Positions 47,083 through 58,109 of a DNA stretch of 64,000 nt are shown here, piece by piece. The stretch's first letter is position 1. Every line of letters begins with the position of its first letter. A program made the position numbers and the translations under genes. This stretch comes from Neostapfia colusana (lineage: Eukaryota; Streptophyta; Magnoliopsida; Poales; Poaceae): NCBI GenBank assembly GCA_030760725.1, contig JASWHV010000011.1:82499765-82563764 (forward strand). Reading direction: 5' to 3'. The notes beneath the pieces were generated by a model. It was not told the DNA's origin. It did not search any database and was given only the letters and a program-made list of their open reading frames with translations.

Positions 47083-48943
47083 ATCTCCCTCCGATCCATG
47101 TTCATTAACAACATTAGTTTCTCATTATCATTTCAAGTGCAGTTTAGCTAAGCACATCTATCTCGCTTCCCAATCACATGGACTCAGCGAATCTTAAAAG
47201 TAAAAACCATACCCGACTCATAAACTTTCCTGGCGACAAGGGTGGTTTAACAAAAAACTAGTAAACTCCTATAAAAGCGTTTCTCATCATGTTTGACTCA
47301 GCACACACACCTTTTCACAAAACAAAACAGTTTTCCCAAAAACATAGGATCAATATGGTCAAGGGGCACTTGCCTTGTTCTTGCGGTTCCGGTTGCTCTT
47401 GGATCTCGAAACCTTGTTGTTGCAGCTCGTCGTAGACAGCTCCCTGAGCTTGTCCTTCTATACAGGATCACGCACATATAAGATCCACAGCAATCAATAT
47501 CATGCATAAACTTTAACTAGATGTGATGATGCATATGCATGCTATCCTATGATCAGTTTTTATTAGATCTATTTGTACGTGTTCTTGCATGATTTGCATG
47601 AATTTTATGATAAACAGAGGTGTTCGGATCAAATATGGACGTGGCGATGATCTTGTCTTTAGATCAATCCGATCAACAAGTGATCTATCCACGAGAAATC
47701 TTCTGTTCGAAAGGAACCGAAGAACAGATGCAAAGAAAACACGATGATGTCGTAAGGTGATATTGGAGACCTACCTTACGCTTTTCTGGGTCTCGAGGTC
47801 CTTTTCTGATCAGACAGATCGTTGGGCTCCCTTCCGGCGATCTTCCTCGACTAAACTCCGGCGATGGGCTTACTCGGCGAGTTGGGGTTAGGGCTCTAAG
47901 TCGTCGGCTCAGGAGTTGGAAAAGAAATTTGTGGTTTCGGCCAAAGGTTCTGGGTTCTATTTATAATCGGGAGAAGAAGAGTCCTAATCTGATTGTATTT
48001 CGAATAAGAGTCCTATTCAAATTATCGTTGAATCTTAACAACTTATTTTTAGTTGATTTGGTGCGATAACATTGTGGAACTCAAGTCGGTTTCTTCTCCG
48101 TACCGGTATTTCTACGCGTACAGAATCCAAAAACCGTTCCAGAACTTATTACCTCCGCGGTGACGAGCTCCGGAAGCCCCACGTGTCCACCGGGGCCTGG
48201 TCTCCCCTTTTCTGCAGAGACGAGCTCTGGTTGTGCCGCGTGTCAAGCGAGCGAGACCTCCCTCTCCTTCGGAGGTGAGCTCCGCGTGCGCCATGTATCC
48301 TGGCGGTCGGGACCTCCTCTCTATTCGAAGGTGGCTCCGCGCATGTCACGTGTCAGTGCCGGACCTTCCCTTTCTCCGGAGATGGCTTCAGGTGTGCCAC
48401 GTGTCCTAACAGCGGTAGACTTCCTTTCTTCACAGAGACGAGCTCCGAGGTTAACACGTCTCCAACAGTGACGGACCTCCCAGAAATAAGCTCTGGTGGT
48501 GACACGTGTCCAATAGAACCGGACCTCTCGGAGGTGAGCTCCGAGATCGACACGTATCCCGTGCGACTGGTCCTCTGATTGCCGCGGTAACTAGCTCCGA
48601 GGGTGACACGTGTCCTGCGGGACTGCCTTCGCTTCTCCGCAGAGGCTAGCTCCGGGGGCAACACGTGTCCCACAGGGTCGGACCTCTCCCCCTTTGCGGA
48701 GATGAGCCCCGATCCTGCCACGTAGCCAGTTTAGCGGCGGACCTCTCCCAACTTCACAGGGATGAGCTCCGAACATGCCACGTGGCCTGCGAGGCGCGGG
48801 AGTTGTCTTCGGCGCTCTCTGTGAACTGGATTCTTGTTCTTTTTGGCAATCTTTTTAATTCTTTCTCTGTTCCCACTTCCTTTAAAATGTTTTCTCTTCA
48901 TGAAACATGAATATATGCAGAAACTAAAAATGAGGGTGTCACA
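47083..48943 (-). mobile_element. Truncated host Tekay LTR (copy B; right flank of element 3)
   Basis: It starts with ATCTC and continues as mid-LTR sequence to GGGTGTCACA at 48943, then a polypurine tract. It is the host LTR into which element 3 inserted. The TATA box is at 47957-47965. It is near-identical to copy A at 464-2324. Confidence 0.85.
47957..47965 (-). promoter_or_regulatory. TATA box of truncated host LTR (copy B)
   Basis: TATAAATAG on the minus strand at the same LTR position as in the other copies. Confidence 0.55.
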
Positions 48944-48956
48944 AATCTACCCCCCC
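48944..48956 (-). other. Polypurine tract (copy B)
   Basis: The minus strand AAGGGGGGGTAGATT lies between the pol stop codon and the LTR start. Confidence 0.65.
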
Positions 48957-50168
48957 TTAAATTGAATCTCGCCCTCGAGATTCGTTGGTACAGAATAGAT
49001 GAGAAAATTCTGCCTTGATGTCTTCTTCACGCTCCCATGTGGCTTCAGCTTCGGTGTGATGGCTCCATTGTACCTTGCACCATTGGATCACTTTGTTCCT
49101 GGTGACCCTTTCCTTTACGTCCAAAATTCGGACAGGGTGCTCCGCATAAGTCAGGTCCTCTTGAAGTTCAAGCTCTTCCATTGGTATTTGCTCCTCTGGT
49201 ACTCTCAAGCACTTCTTGAGCTGGGATACATGAAACACGTCATGTACGTCGGAGAGATATGTTGGGAGCTCTAGTTGATAGGCTACTTCTCCTCGCTTGT
49301 CCAAAATCTTAAATGGTCCGATGTAGCGAGGTGCTAGCTTGCCTTTAACGTTCAAGCGTCGTTGGCCATGGATAGGTGATACCTTAAGGTATACGAAGTC
49401 TCTTACTTCGAAAGTCAACTTTCTTCGCCTTTTGTCCGCATAGCCTTTCTGTCGTGACTGAGCAGGCTTTAAGTTCTCCCGTATCGTTTGGACTTGCTTT
49501 TCAGCTTCTTGTAGCACTTCGGGTCCAAACACCTGGTTCTCTCTGGTCTCGTTCCAAAACAGCGGCGTTCTACACCGCCTACCATACAATGCTTCGAAAG
49601 GCGACATCTTCAAGCTAGCTTGATAGCTGTTGTTATAGGAGAATTCGGTATACGGTAAACTCCTATCCCAACTACGCCCTTGTTTCAAGGCATAAGCTCT
49701 CAACATGTCCTCCAAAATTTAGTTTGTCCTTTCGGTTTGTCCATTGGTTTGTGGGTGATAGGCGGAGCTAAAATCCAGTCGTGTACCCATAGCTTTCTGC
49801 AGCTTCCTCCAGAATCTAGAGGTAAACTGAGATCTCGATCAGAGACTATCCTCCTCGGGATTCCATGGCGGCACACGATCTGCTCCATGTACAACTCGGC
49901 TAATTGTGCAACATTGTACTTGGCCCTTACAGGGAGGAAATGGGCTGTTTTCGTCAATCAGTCCATGATAACCCAGATGGAGTCATAACCCGACTGAGTA
50001 CGTGGCAATCCGACGATGAAATCCATACTGATGTCCTCCCACTTCCACTCGGGTACCTTCAAGGGTTGCAACAATCCAGCGGGTCTTTGATGTTCGGCCT
50101 TCACCCATTAGCATGTGTCGCATAGGGCAACGTATTCGGCTATATCCCTTTTCATACCATCCCACCAA
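48957..50168 (-). pseudogene. Tekay pol 3' fragment with complete chromodomain tail (copy B)
   Basis: Same fragment as 2338-3548. Here the C-terminal reading frame (48957-49715) is open to the natural TAA, just before the polypurine tract. It shows RYIGPFKIL, DVHDVFHVSQLKKCLRV, and a chromodomain-like tail EHPVRILDVKERVTRNKVIQ...KVQWSHH...EATWEREEDI. This resembles the chromovirus group lacking the full aromatic cage. Frame breaks lie near 49715 (TAG in ILE*TNQ) and in the integrase core. It ends at CCCACCAA against the satellite. Confidence 0.87.
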
Positions 50169-51126
50169 TGGAATACACGTTCGGAGGCAACTAAATGGTT
50201 TTGCATGTGCGGATGGCCATCCGGGTTGAAATCTGGAAAGTCGGTAAAACTCATAAACTAGGGTCCCGTGCGACTGGACGGGACCTTGACGGAATACACG
50301 TTCGGACAGTGCAACTTGATAGTTTTGCATGCTCGGATGGCCATCTGGGTTGAAAATGGGAAAGTAGGGAACGTCGGGAAAACTCACGAACTCGGGTCCC
50401 GGGCGGCCGGACAGAACCTTGACGGAATATAAATTCGGACGGTGCAACTTGATTGTTTTGCATGCATGGATGGCCATCAGGGTCAAAATTGGGAAATTTG
50501 AGAAAGTCGGTAAAACTCACGAACTCGGGTCCCGGGCGGCCGGACAGAACCTTGACGGAATACACGTCCGGATGATGCAACTTGATGGTTTTGCATGCAC
50601 GGATGGCCATTTGGGTCAAAATCGAGAAAAGTCGGGAAAGTCTATAAAACTCACGAACTCGGGTCCCGGGCTGCCGGACGGAACCTTGATGGAATACACG
50701 TCCTGACGGTGCAACTTGATGGTTTTCATGCGCGGATGGCCATCAGGGTCCAAATCGAGAAAGTCGGGAAAGTCGGTAAAACTTATGAACTCAGGTCCCT
50801 GGGGCCGGACGGAACCTTGACGGAATACATGTCCGGACGGTGCAACTTGATGGTTTTGCATACGCGGATGTCCAACTGGGTCAAAACCAAGAAAGTTGGG
50901 AAACTCTGTAAAACCCACAAACTTGGATCCCGGGCGGCCGGACAGAACCTTAATGGAATTTACGTTCGGACGGTGCAACTTGATGGTTTTGCATGCATGG
51001 ATAGCCATCCAGGTCGAAATTAGGAAATTTGATAAAGTCTGTAAAACTCACGAACTCAGGTCTCGGGCGGCCAGGCGGATCCTTGACGGAATACACGTCC
51101 GGACAGTGCAACTTGATAGTTTTGCA
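50169..51126. repeat. 133-bp satellite, short array of about 7 units (copy B)
   Basis: Same units in the same order as 3549-4498, and both match 26697-27640. The left junction with pol and the right junction with LTR are identical to copy A. Confidence 0.9.
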
Positions 51127-52024
51127 CGCTCCAGAACTCGTTATCTCCGCGGTGATGAGCTCCGGAAGCTCCACGTGTCCAACCGGGACCTGGTCTCCTC
51201 CTTTCCGCAGAGACGAGCTCCGGTTGTGCCGCGTGTCAAGCGAGCGAGACCTCCTTTCTCCTTCGGAGGTGAGCTCCGCGTGCGCCACGTATCCTGGCGG
51301 TCGGGACCTCCTCTATTTGGAGGCGGCTCCGCGCACGCCACGTGTCAGTGCCGGACCTTCCCTCTCTTCGAAGGTGGCTCCGGGTGTGCCACATGTCCTA
51401 ACAGCGTCAGACTCCTTTTTTCTCAGAGACGAGCTCCGAGGTAGACACGTGTCCAACAGTGTCGGACCTCCTGGAGATAAGCTTCCGTGGCGAACCAATA
51501 GAACCGGACCTCTCGGAGGTAAGCTCCGGTGGCGACATGTGTCCAATAGAACCGGACCTCTCGGAGGTAAGCTCCGGTGGCGACATGTGTCCAATAGAAC
51601 CGGACCTCTCGGAGGTGAGCTCCAAGATCGACACGTATCCCGCGCGACTGGTCCTTTGATTTCCGCGGTGACTAGCTCCGAGGGTGACATGTGTCCTGCG
51701 GAACTGCCTTCGCTTCTCCGCAGAGGCTAGCTCCGGGGGCAACATGTGTCCCACAGGGTCGAACCTCTCCCCCTTTGCGGAGATGAGCCCCGAGCCTGCC
51801 ACGTAGCCAGTTTAGCGACGGACCTCTCCCTACTTCGCAGGGATGAGCTCCGAACATGCCACATGGCCAGCGAGCCACGGGAGTTGTCTTCGGTGCTCTC
51901 TGGGAACTGGATTCGGCTCTTTTTGGCTATCTTTTTGATATTTTTCTCTGTTCCCACTTCTTTTAAAATGTTTTATCTACATGAAACATGAATACATGCA
52001 GAAACCAGAAATGAAGGTGTCACA
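51127..52024 (-). mobile_element. Tekay-type LTR U3 end (5' LTR remnant, copy B)
   Basis: From CGCTCCAGAACTCG to GGTGTCACA at 52024, mainly minisatellite with three 48-bp units near 51485-51615. It is followed directly by Tat integrase. Confidence 0.82.
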
Positions 52025-52874
52025 GCCGTATGGGGGTAGGACATCCTGGGACCATTCCCCAAAACCGTCGGGGGATTCCGGTACCTCTACGTCGCCATCG
52101 ACAAGTTCACCAAGTGGCCGGAAGCTACACCCGTCATCACCATCAACAAGCAATCTGCAGTAAAGTTCATCAAGTTGATCGTCTTCCGGTTCGGGGTCCC
52201 GAACAAAATCATCACCGACAATGGGACCCAGTTCACCAGCGCAGCGTTCCAAGACTACTGCGAAGACCTCGGCATCCAGGTGTGCTATGCCTCTGTTGCT
52301 CACCCAAAGAGCAATGGGCTGGTCAAGAGGGCCAACGCCGAGATCCTTCGGGGCCTCAAGACTCGTACCTATGCTGGCTTGAAGAAACATGGCGCCAAGT
52401 GGGTGGACGAGCTTCCGAGCACACTGTGGGCCAACCGGACATCCCAAAGCCGGGCCACCGGAGAGATACCCTTCTTCATCGTATACGGGGCCGAAGCTAT
52501 GCTTCCCCCAGAGATCACCATGGGGTCTCTCCGTGTCCGAGCTTACGACGAAGCCATGCAGGACAACCTCCGACGTGAAGACATCGACCTCGTCGACGAG
52601 GCTCGATTACACACAGCGCTCCGCAACGCACGGTACCGGCAAACGCTCCGGCGCTACCACCAAAAGGTTCATGCGTGTCCGGGAGCTGCAAGAAGCCGAC
52701 CTGTTGCTACGGCGCATACTTTCTCGCGAAGGGACCGACAAACTCCCCCAGCTGGGAAGGTCCCTTCCGAGTCACGAAAGTTTGCCGCCCCGGGTGCGTA
52801 CGCCTTTCCACCAAGGATGGGGATCCGCTTCTGAACCATTGGAACATAGAACACCTACGTAAGTTCTACCCCTA
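52025..52874 (+). pseudogene. Tat-lineage integrase fragment (copy B)
   Basis: Same DDE-integrase end as copies A and C. Most of it is open, but there is an internal frame change at the CCACCAAAAGG run near 52664, shared with copy A. Two substitutions affect conserved sites: SNGLVKRAN replaces SNGQVERAN (near 52313-52330), so the catalytic Glu is lost. The natural end is FYP-TAG near 52874. Confidence 0.85.
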
Positions 52875-53265
52875 GAGCAATAGTAGGACAATTCTTTTTC
52901 TTTCTGTAATAGATTCCATAGAGTCCAGGAACAGCGCTCGGAGCAGCTAAGCCTCAGGGGACGGTCCAGGACTACGTTCAGCTTGGCCTTGTTCTGACCC
53001 TAAGCGCGTAGAGTTTTGCTTCCCTTCTTAATGGGGCAGGTCGTTGCCTCCATGTTTAGCCTACCTTCCTCCTATGGATATTTATATGGAAAGAAACCTG
53101 TCCTGCTTTGCTCTTACCCTTGTGCACATTTAATTACGCATTTTTTATGACCGCACTTTCTGTGTATGCTCACCATACACTCAGCTCTCTTTTCCCATTC
53201 TCATCCCTCCCGGCCTTAGCTCCCCCGCAGGAGTATGGTAGGTGTGCCCAATCCATTGGCCACAC
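52875..53265 (+). mobile_element. Tat element 3' untranslated region (copy B)
   Basis: Conserved non-coding stretch as in copies A and C. No gene is seen. Confidence 0.65.
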
Positions 53266-53612
53266 CTACCAGGGGGCCACTACGGGGACCGCGCAAGGAA
53301 AGACCAGAGCTCCAACGCAAGACCGGAGGATCCGGACCTCGCCCCCTCCGCAGGGGCGGGTTCTGAAGGCCCCACGTGTCCGGCGGGGCCGGAGCTCCCC
53401 TCTCCTCAGAGGGTAGCTCCGAGCCCGCCACGTGGTCGACAGAGCCGGGCCTCGCCCCCTCTGCAGGGGTGAGCTCCGAAGGCTCCACGAGTTCCGCGGG
53501 GTCGGACCTCCATCTTCTCAGAGGAGAGCTCCGGGCCTGCCACGTGGCCGGCAGATCTGGACCTCCCTGTTCTCACGGGGCAAGCTCCGAAGACCCCTTG
53601 GGCCCTTAACAC
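53266..53612. repeat. G-box minisatellite in Tat 3' region (copy B)
   Basis: Same units as 29741-30085, with CCACGTGTCC and CCACGTGGCC cores. Confidence 0.72.
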
Positions 53613-53838
53613 AATAAGGACCCGAGGAAGTTGTCTGTGCAAGACTTCAAGATTGGTGAAGACCTCCGAGGTCCTTGCGGAGCTAAGGACTCGGCCAGTC
53701 CAAGCCAAGAAGAAGATAAGCGCGGACACAAAAAACAAAGAGCCTGTTCATTCATTCAAAGCTCCATGAGCTGTACTACAGACTCAACAAAAGCAAAAAA
53801 GAAGAGATACAGGACCTTCTGGCTGCAGGGGCGACTGC
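53613..53838. other. Spacer 3' of antisense gene (copy B)
   Basis: Non-coding sequence between the minisatellite and the natural stop of the antisense gene. It matches 30086-30311. Confidence 0.45.
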
Positions 53839-56800
53839 CTAAGAGTCCCCGGACTCCCGCTGGAACCTAGAGGCCACGAGGGCGGCCATGTCCCCGACTT
53901 CGGCCCTGGCAACTTCTTTCCGCTCGGCGACGGGGCCCAGTCTCACCGGCTCCAGAGAGAAGGAAGGGTCTTGACTCCGGAAGCACACCAGCACGTGTGT
54001 AGCGACCTCCTTCGCCAGGCCCCGTCCCTCCGCCTCAAGCTCGTCAGTGATCACAGCTTCGAGCCTGCCCAGCTTGGCGCTGATGGACTCAAGCGCCGGG
54101 ATTGCCTCAGCCATCTCCTGCGCCAGAGCCTCCGTCCTCACTGGGCTGAAACCAAGGGGAACCAGGGCGGACCCCGCCTCACCGACAAAGCTCCAGACCG
54201 CTCGGGCCTCGACAGACCGCGAAGCCTGGAGCTTCTCCACCTCTTGGCGAGCCGCCAGCTCATGATCCAGCGCCGCCTGGCGCTTCCGGGAGGTCTGCTC
54301 TTCCCTCGCAGCAACAACCAACTCCCGAAGCCCCAGCTCCTCGGCCCGGGCCTTCAGCTTGCCCTTGCTGGCCTCCAGCCGTGCGGCGAGCTTCTTCTCC
54401 TCGGCCGCCACATCGCGCTCTCGATCCGCGACGGCACACTCACGACGCGCCACCTGCAACCGCAGCTCCTCCACGTCAGTGGAGTGCGCCTCGGCCCTGG
54501 CGTGAGCTTCGCGGGTCTCTTGGCGGAGCCGCCGGGTCTCGGAGCCCAGGCGGTCGACGGCCCTCTTCTGAGCATCGAACAGCGCCTCCATGGCATCAAG
54601 CCTCGACTGCCTCGAGTCGAGCTCTGCCCGAGCCTCTTGAGTCCGCTGCTTCAGGAGATGCCCCCAGCCGAGGAGGCGGTCCCTCACTCCAGCCAGCACC
54701 TCCCGCTCTCGCTCTAGGGCAGCCTGGACCTGCCGAACGCCAGCCTGGGCAAGCCCCAAGGCATCCGCTAGGGGCAGCGGGGCGGCGGAGGCCGAAGCCG
54801 CGCCCCCGACCTCCTCCATCACGTCCTTGACCGAGGGAGATGCCGGTGCCTCGGCAACCGAAGTGAGGCGCCGATCTGCGGAAGCCGGAGGGCCAACAGC
54901 ACCGGAAGGTCGGGAGTTGCCGGCCGGCTTCGCCGAGCCCTCGACAGCCGGCGGCTTCCGAATTGGCAAAGGGGGACGAGCGGGTGCTGCCGCCGCTGCC
55001 GCGGGGGATGGTCGCGCCGGCACAGAAGAAGCCCCCGCCGACTTGGGGGCCGTCGGAGCCGCCGCAGCTCCCGGACGCTGCGGCGCAGAACCTCCGCTAG
55101 CCGGAGATGGCCGGGGAACAGACTTGCCCCCGGTAGCCGATGAGTCCCTGCTGACATAAGAAGCTCTCAGGCTAAAAAAGGAGAAAAGAATGCTAGTTCT
55201 AAAATCCGGAAAGAGCAACACTTACCGAGGGACATGAGCGCTCCAACGGGCATGGAGCCCCGGCTTCCAAGCCGGAACAGAACCACCGGAGCCTGCCGCC
55301 GGCGCCTGCGCCTGTGCCGCGGGTACCCGGACTAGCGGTGTGGGAGGCAGAGCAGTAGGGCCCCCGTTGGTGGTGCCCCTAGCACTGCTCGCCGATCCGG
55401 CTCCTGAGGCCCGGGGCACCTGCGTCCCCGGATCAGTCCCAGCGCTGCTCCTTCCGGCGCCGCTACTTGCCGAGCCTGCAGCCGGGACGCTCGCTGGCTG
55501 TGGCGCCTGAGCCCTCGGCTCACCCCCGGGCATCGCCCCACCGGCGTCCCTCCTTGAAGCTCCTCAAGGCGGGACGCCTGGAGCTCCTCGGACCGCCGCT
55601 GTCCCAGAGGAGCCCCGTCGGTGCTGGAGACCCGAGGTCTCTTTGGGTCGCCGCCCGACGAACCAGCGCCTCCGGGAGATGGGTGCAAGGGTACCCCGGC
55701 CCCCTGACCCGGCGCAAACGACGCCCTCGGAGGGGACCAGGCGCATTTCTTCTTCGGCTGCCTGGGGGCCGGCTCCTTACCCTTCCCCTTGTCGATGGTC
55801 CGAGCTCCGTCGACCCTCAGTGCGGGTTGGGCAGCAGCTGATGCCTCGCGCTCCGTGCCAGAGCACTCGACCCCGGGGATCGAGATCCCCCGGAAGGCAT
55901 CCCCAACCTGATTCACGGCGATCCCGATGTCATCGAGGTTCGGCATCTTCCGCAACAACTCCGCCCTCCACTGCGGCTCCAAGAAGAGGGGAGTGCAGGA
56001 GGCCGAGAAAATGAGGTCGCCACCGGTGACAAAGTCGCCACTCACCCTGGTCACCATCTCGTACAACACCTCCTCAGGTGGGTCGGAGCAGAGACCCGTC
56101 TCCATCCTGGTGCAGTCGTGCTCACCGGTATAGTACCACGCTGGGCGGTTGCGCTGTTGCAAGGGTGCAATACGGCGTGACAGGAAGTCTATCAGCACCA
56201 TCAGGGACGTCAGCCCCTCGTTGGCCAGGAACCGGATCCGCTCCAAGACCGGCGCGTACTCCGGCTCCAGCTCCGGGATCTCCTCCCATAAGCGACGCTC
56301 GGTGGTCGGGCCAGCAGTTGGCAGCTGCAGGCGATCATGCTCGTCGGTCTACACAATCACCCAGTTTTCCCTCCAGTTTTCCCACCTTGCCGCGCCGAAA
56401 GGTAGAAGGTACCCAGAGGCCTTCGGATCCTTGCAGCGATGCTGGAAGTAGTACGCCCCCAGCTGATTCTTCGAGCTGCGCCCGGTCATCCGCAATACAA
56501 AGAAGTAGCGAAAGAGCGTCACTGAAGCGTGCACCCTCACAAACATCTCGCAGAAGTGCACGAAGACGGCAGCCATCACGAAGGAGTTGGGGGAGAGGTG
56601 ATGGAGCTGGAGACCGTACGTCTCCAGCAGCGTCACGAAAAAGGAAGAAATCGGCGGGACAAACCCCACCATGGCGTAGGCGGTGAAGAAGACTATCTCC
56701 CCCTTCTCCTGGAGCAGGGGGAGAGATTTCTGCCAGAGCCAGCGCTTCTGCTCCTCCACGTGCCAGCCCAGCAGCCTGCGCACTATCCCGAGCTCGGCCG

Positions 56801-56885
56801 ACCGAGCGAGACACTGCGGAGGCAAGTTGGAAGCCATGGCAGATGGAAGCTCAAGAACAGGGAAGTCAAGGGTGCAAGAGCTCAA
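53839..56885 (-). pseudogene. Antisense gene of Tat element: PF04195-like domain plus coiled coil (copy B)
   Basis: Here the 3' exon (53839-55147) is fully open to the natural TAG (QRESGDS). It encodes an Ala/Pro-rich stretch, about 240 residues of strongly predicted coiled coil (LEREREVLAGVRDRLLGWGH, RLGSETRRLRQETREAHARA) and a short C-terminal domain. A 78-bp intron lies at 55225-55148 (CCTCG/GTAAGTG to CAGCAG/GGACTC). The 5' exon starts at 56885 or at MASNLP at 56837 and carries the PF04195-like block. It is broken by TAG at 56349 and by a 13-bp deletion near 55567 relative to copy C. The breaks differ from those of copy C, so both decayed independently after duplication. Role in the element is unknown. 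Confidence 0.77.
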
Positions 56886-57341
56886 GGAAACAAGGAAGAT
56901 TCAAGCGCAGGGAAGTGCGAAGGGAAGCCGCGATGCGGGTGAGATCCCCTTTTAAACTTCCCAGGCGCGATTCAAAGCAATTCGAAACTCTTCGAATATG
57001 CTGCTTGGGACAACCGCTTCAGCTCCAAGACTGAGCGTCGATGACAAGTGGACCCAAGCTGTCTAGCTAAAGCGGTGGGCCAAGAAGTCAGTCTCCCAAG
57101 GAGACGAGCCGGCAGGACGCTTCGGCGGTTCCCGAAAAGGCGCTGCGACATGCAGAAGTGGCAGCCTTGGGAACCGCTGCAGTAAAAGCAGCCATCAAGT
57201 GGGGCACACGCTCCCACGATCCCGCGACTGTTCGTGCTCCGGCAACGGTCAATGCGGGTCTTCGAGAAGGTGCGCGGAGTGGAAGAGATGGGGGCCCCAC
57301 CTCGGGCTCGTTATCTCCCCCGAGATGGGCCCGGGGGCCAC
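56886..57341. other. Region between antisense gene and Tat 3' LTR (copy B)
   Basis: No supported ORF. It ends with GGGCCCGGGGGCCAC, the probable Tat polypurine tract, next to the LTR start. Confidence 0.5.
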
Positions 57342-57363
57342 TGTCGGTACCCTCAATATGGGG
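57342..57363 (+). mobile_element. 22-bp stub of Tat 3' LTR
   Basis: TGTCGGTACCCTCAATATGG plus GG, identical to the start of the LTR at 33827. It is interrupted by the CRM-type element. Confidence 0.85.
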
Positions 57364-58099
57364 TGATGAACCCAACGGGTTCGGGGACGCCCTATCTTTC
57401 GATGAGAGATGTTGGTAATGAACAAATTTGGTGGAGGCCAACGTTGGCTGCCCGACTACCACAACCAGAATGGTGTGGCGCCTTGAGCGACAGTTACACC
57501 GTCTCCTGGTAACTACGATTTGGGTGGAGGTCGACGTTGTGCTACCCGACTACAACAACCACAAGGATGCTACGCCTTAGCGATAGTTACACCGGCTCCT
57601 GTTGTTGCTGTACTTGCCGTGCCAAGAACAGGCTCGAACCTGCAAGCAATCAAAGAATAAGCAAGAACAAGATAACAAGCAAACACTCACGGGTGTGAAA
57701 AAGTTAGGGTTCTGATTCAAGTAATCGGAAGGTCTCATCGACACTTGCGTTACAAGGAAGTAGCAATGGCTAAACTTACAGAAAACAAAACCCGCCCTGT
57801 CAAGGAGCTCTTGGACTACTTAAATAGGGGAGGGAAGAGGGAAATTCGTCCAGCAATAAAGGTAGGACGTGATCTCCCTTATTCCCTTCCTTTTTCTGTG
57901 ATAGACTACTATTTAATAGGGAAAGAAAGAGGGAAACCCATCCAGCAGCAAGGCAGGATATGATTTCCTCTATTTCTTTCCTTATTATAGCACATCTATC
58001 TTTAAATAGGGGAAGAAAGAGGGAATTTCGTCCAGCAGCAAAGTTGGACGAGATTTCCCTTATTCCTTTCCTTATTTGTCTAAATCTCTCTTTATTACA
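57364..58099 (-). mobile_element. 3' LTR of CRM-type element 4 (736 bp)
   Basis: The left end TGATGAACCCAACGGGT recurs at 63972 beside the PBS, proving an LTR pair. The right end TATTACA/TGGCCCAGCC is inferred from a purine-rich GAGGCTGGGCCA on the minus strand and is less certain. It contains a tandem pair of ~95 bp (57425-57605) and three ~85-95-bp repeats (57825-58085). Confidence 0.75.
57825..58085. repeat. Three tandem repeats in CRM-type LTR
   Basis: Each has the pattern AATAGGG-GAAGAGGGAAATT-CGTCCAGCA...GATTTCCCTTATTCC. The copies differ by small changes. Confidence 0.7.
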
Positions 58100-58109
58100 T
58101 GGCCCAGCC

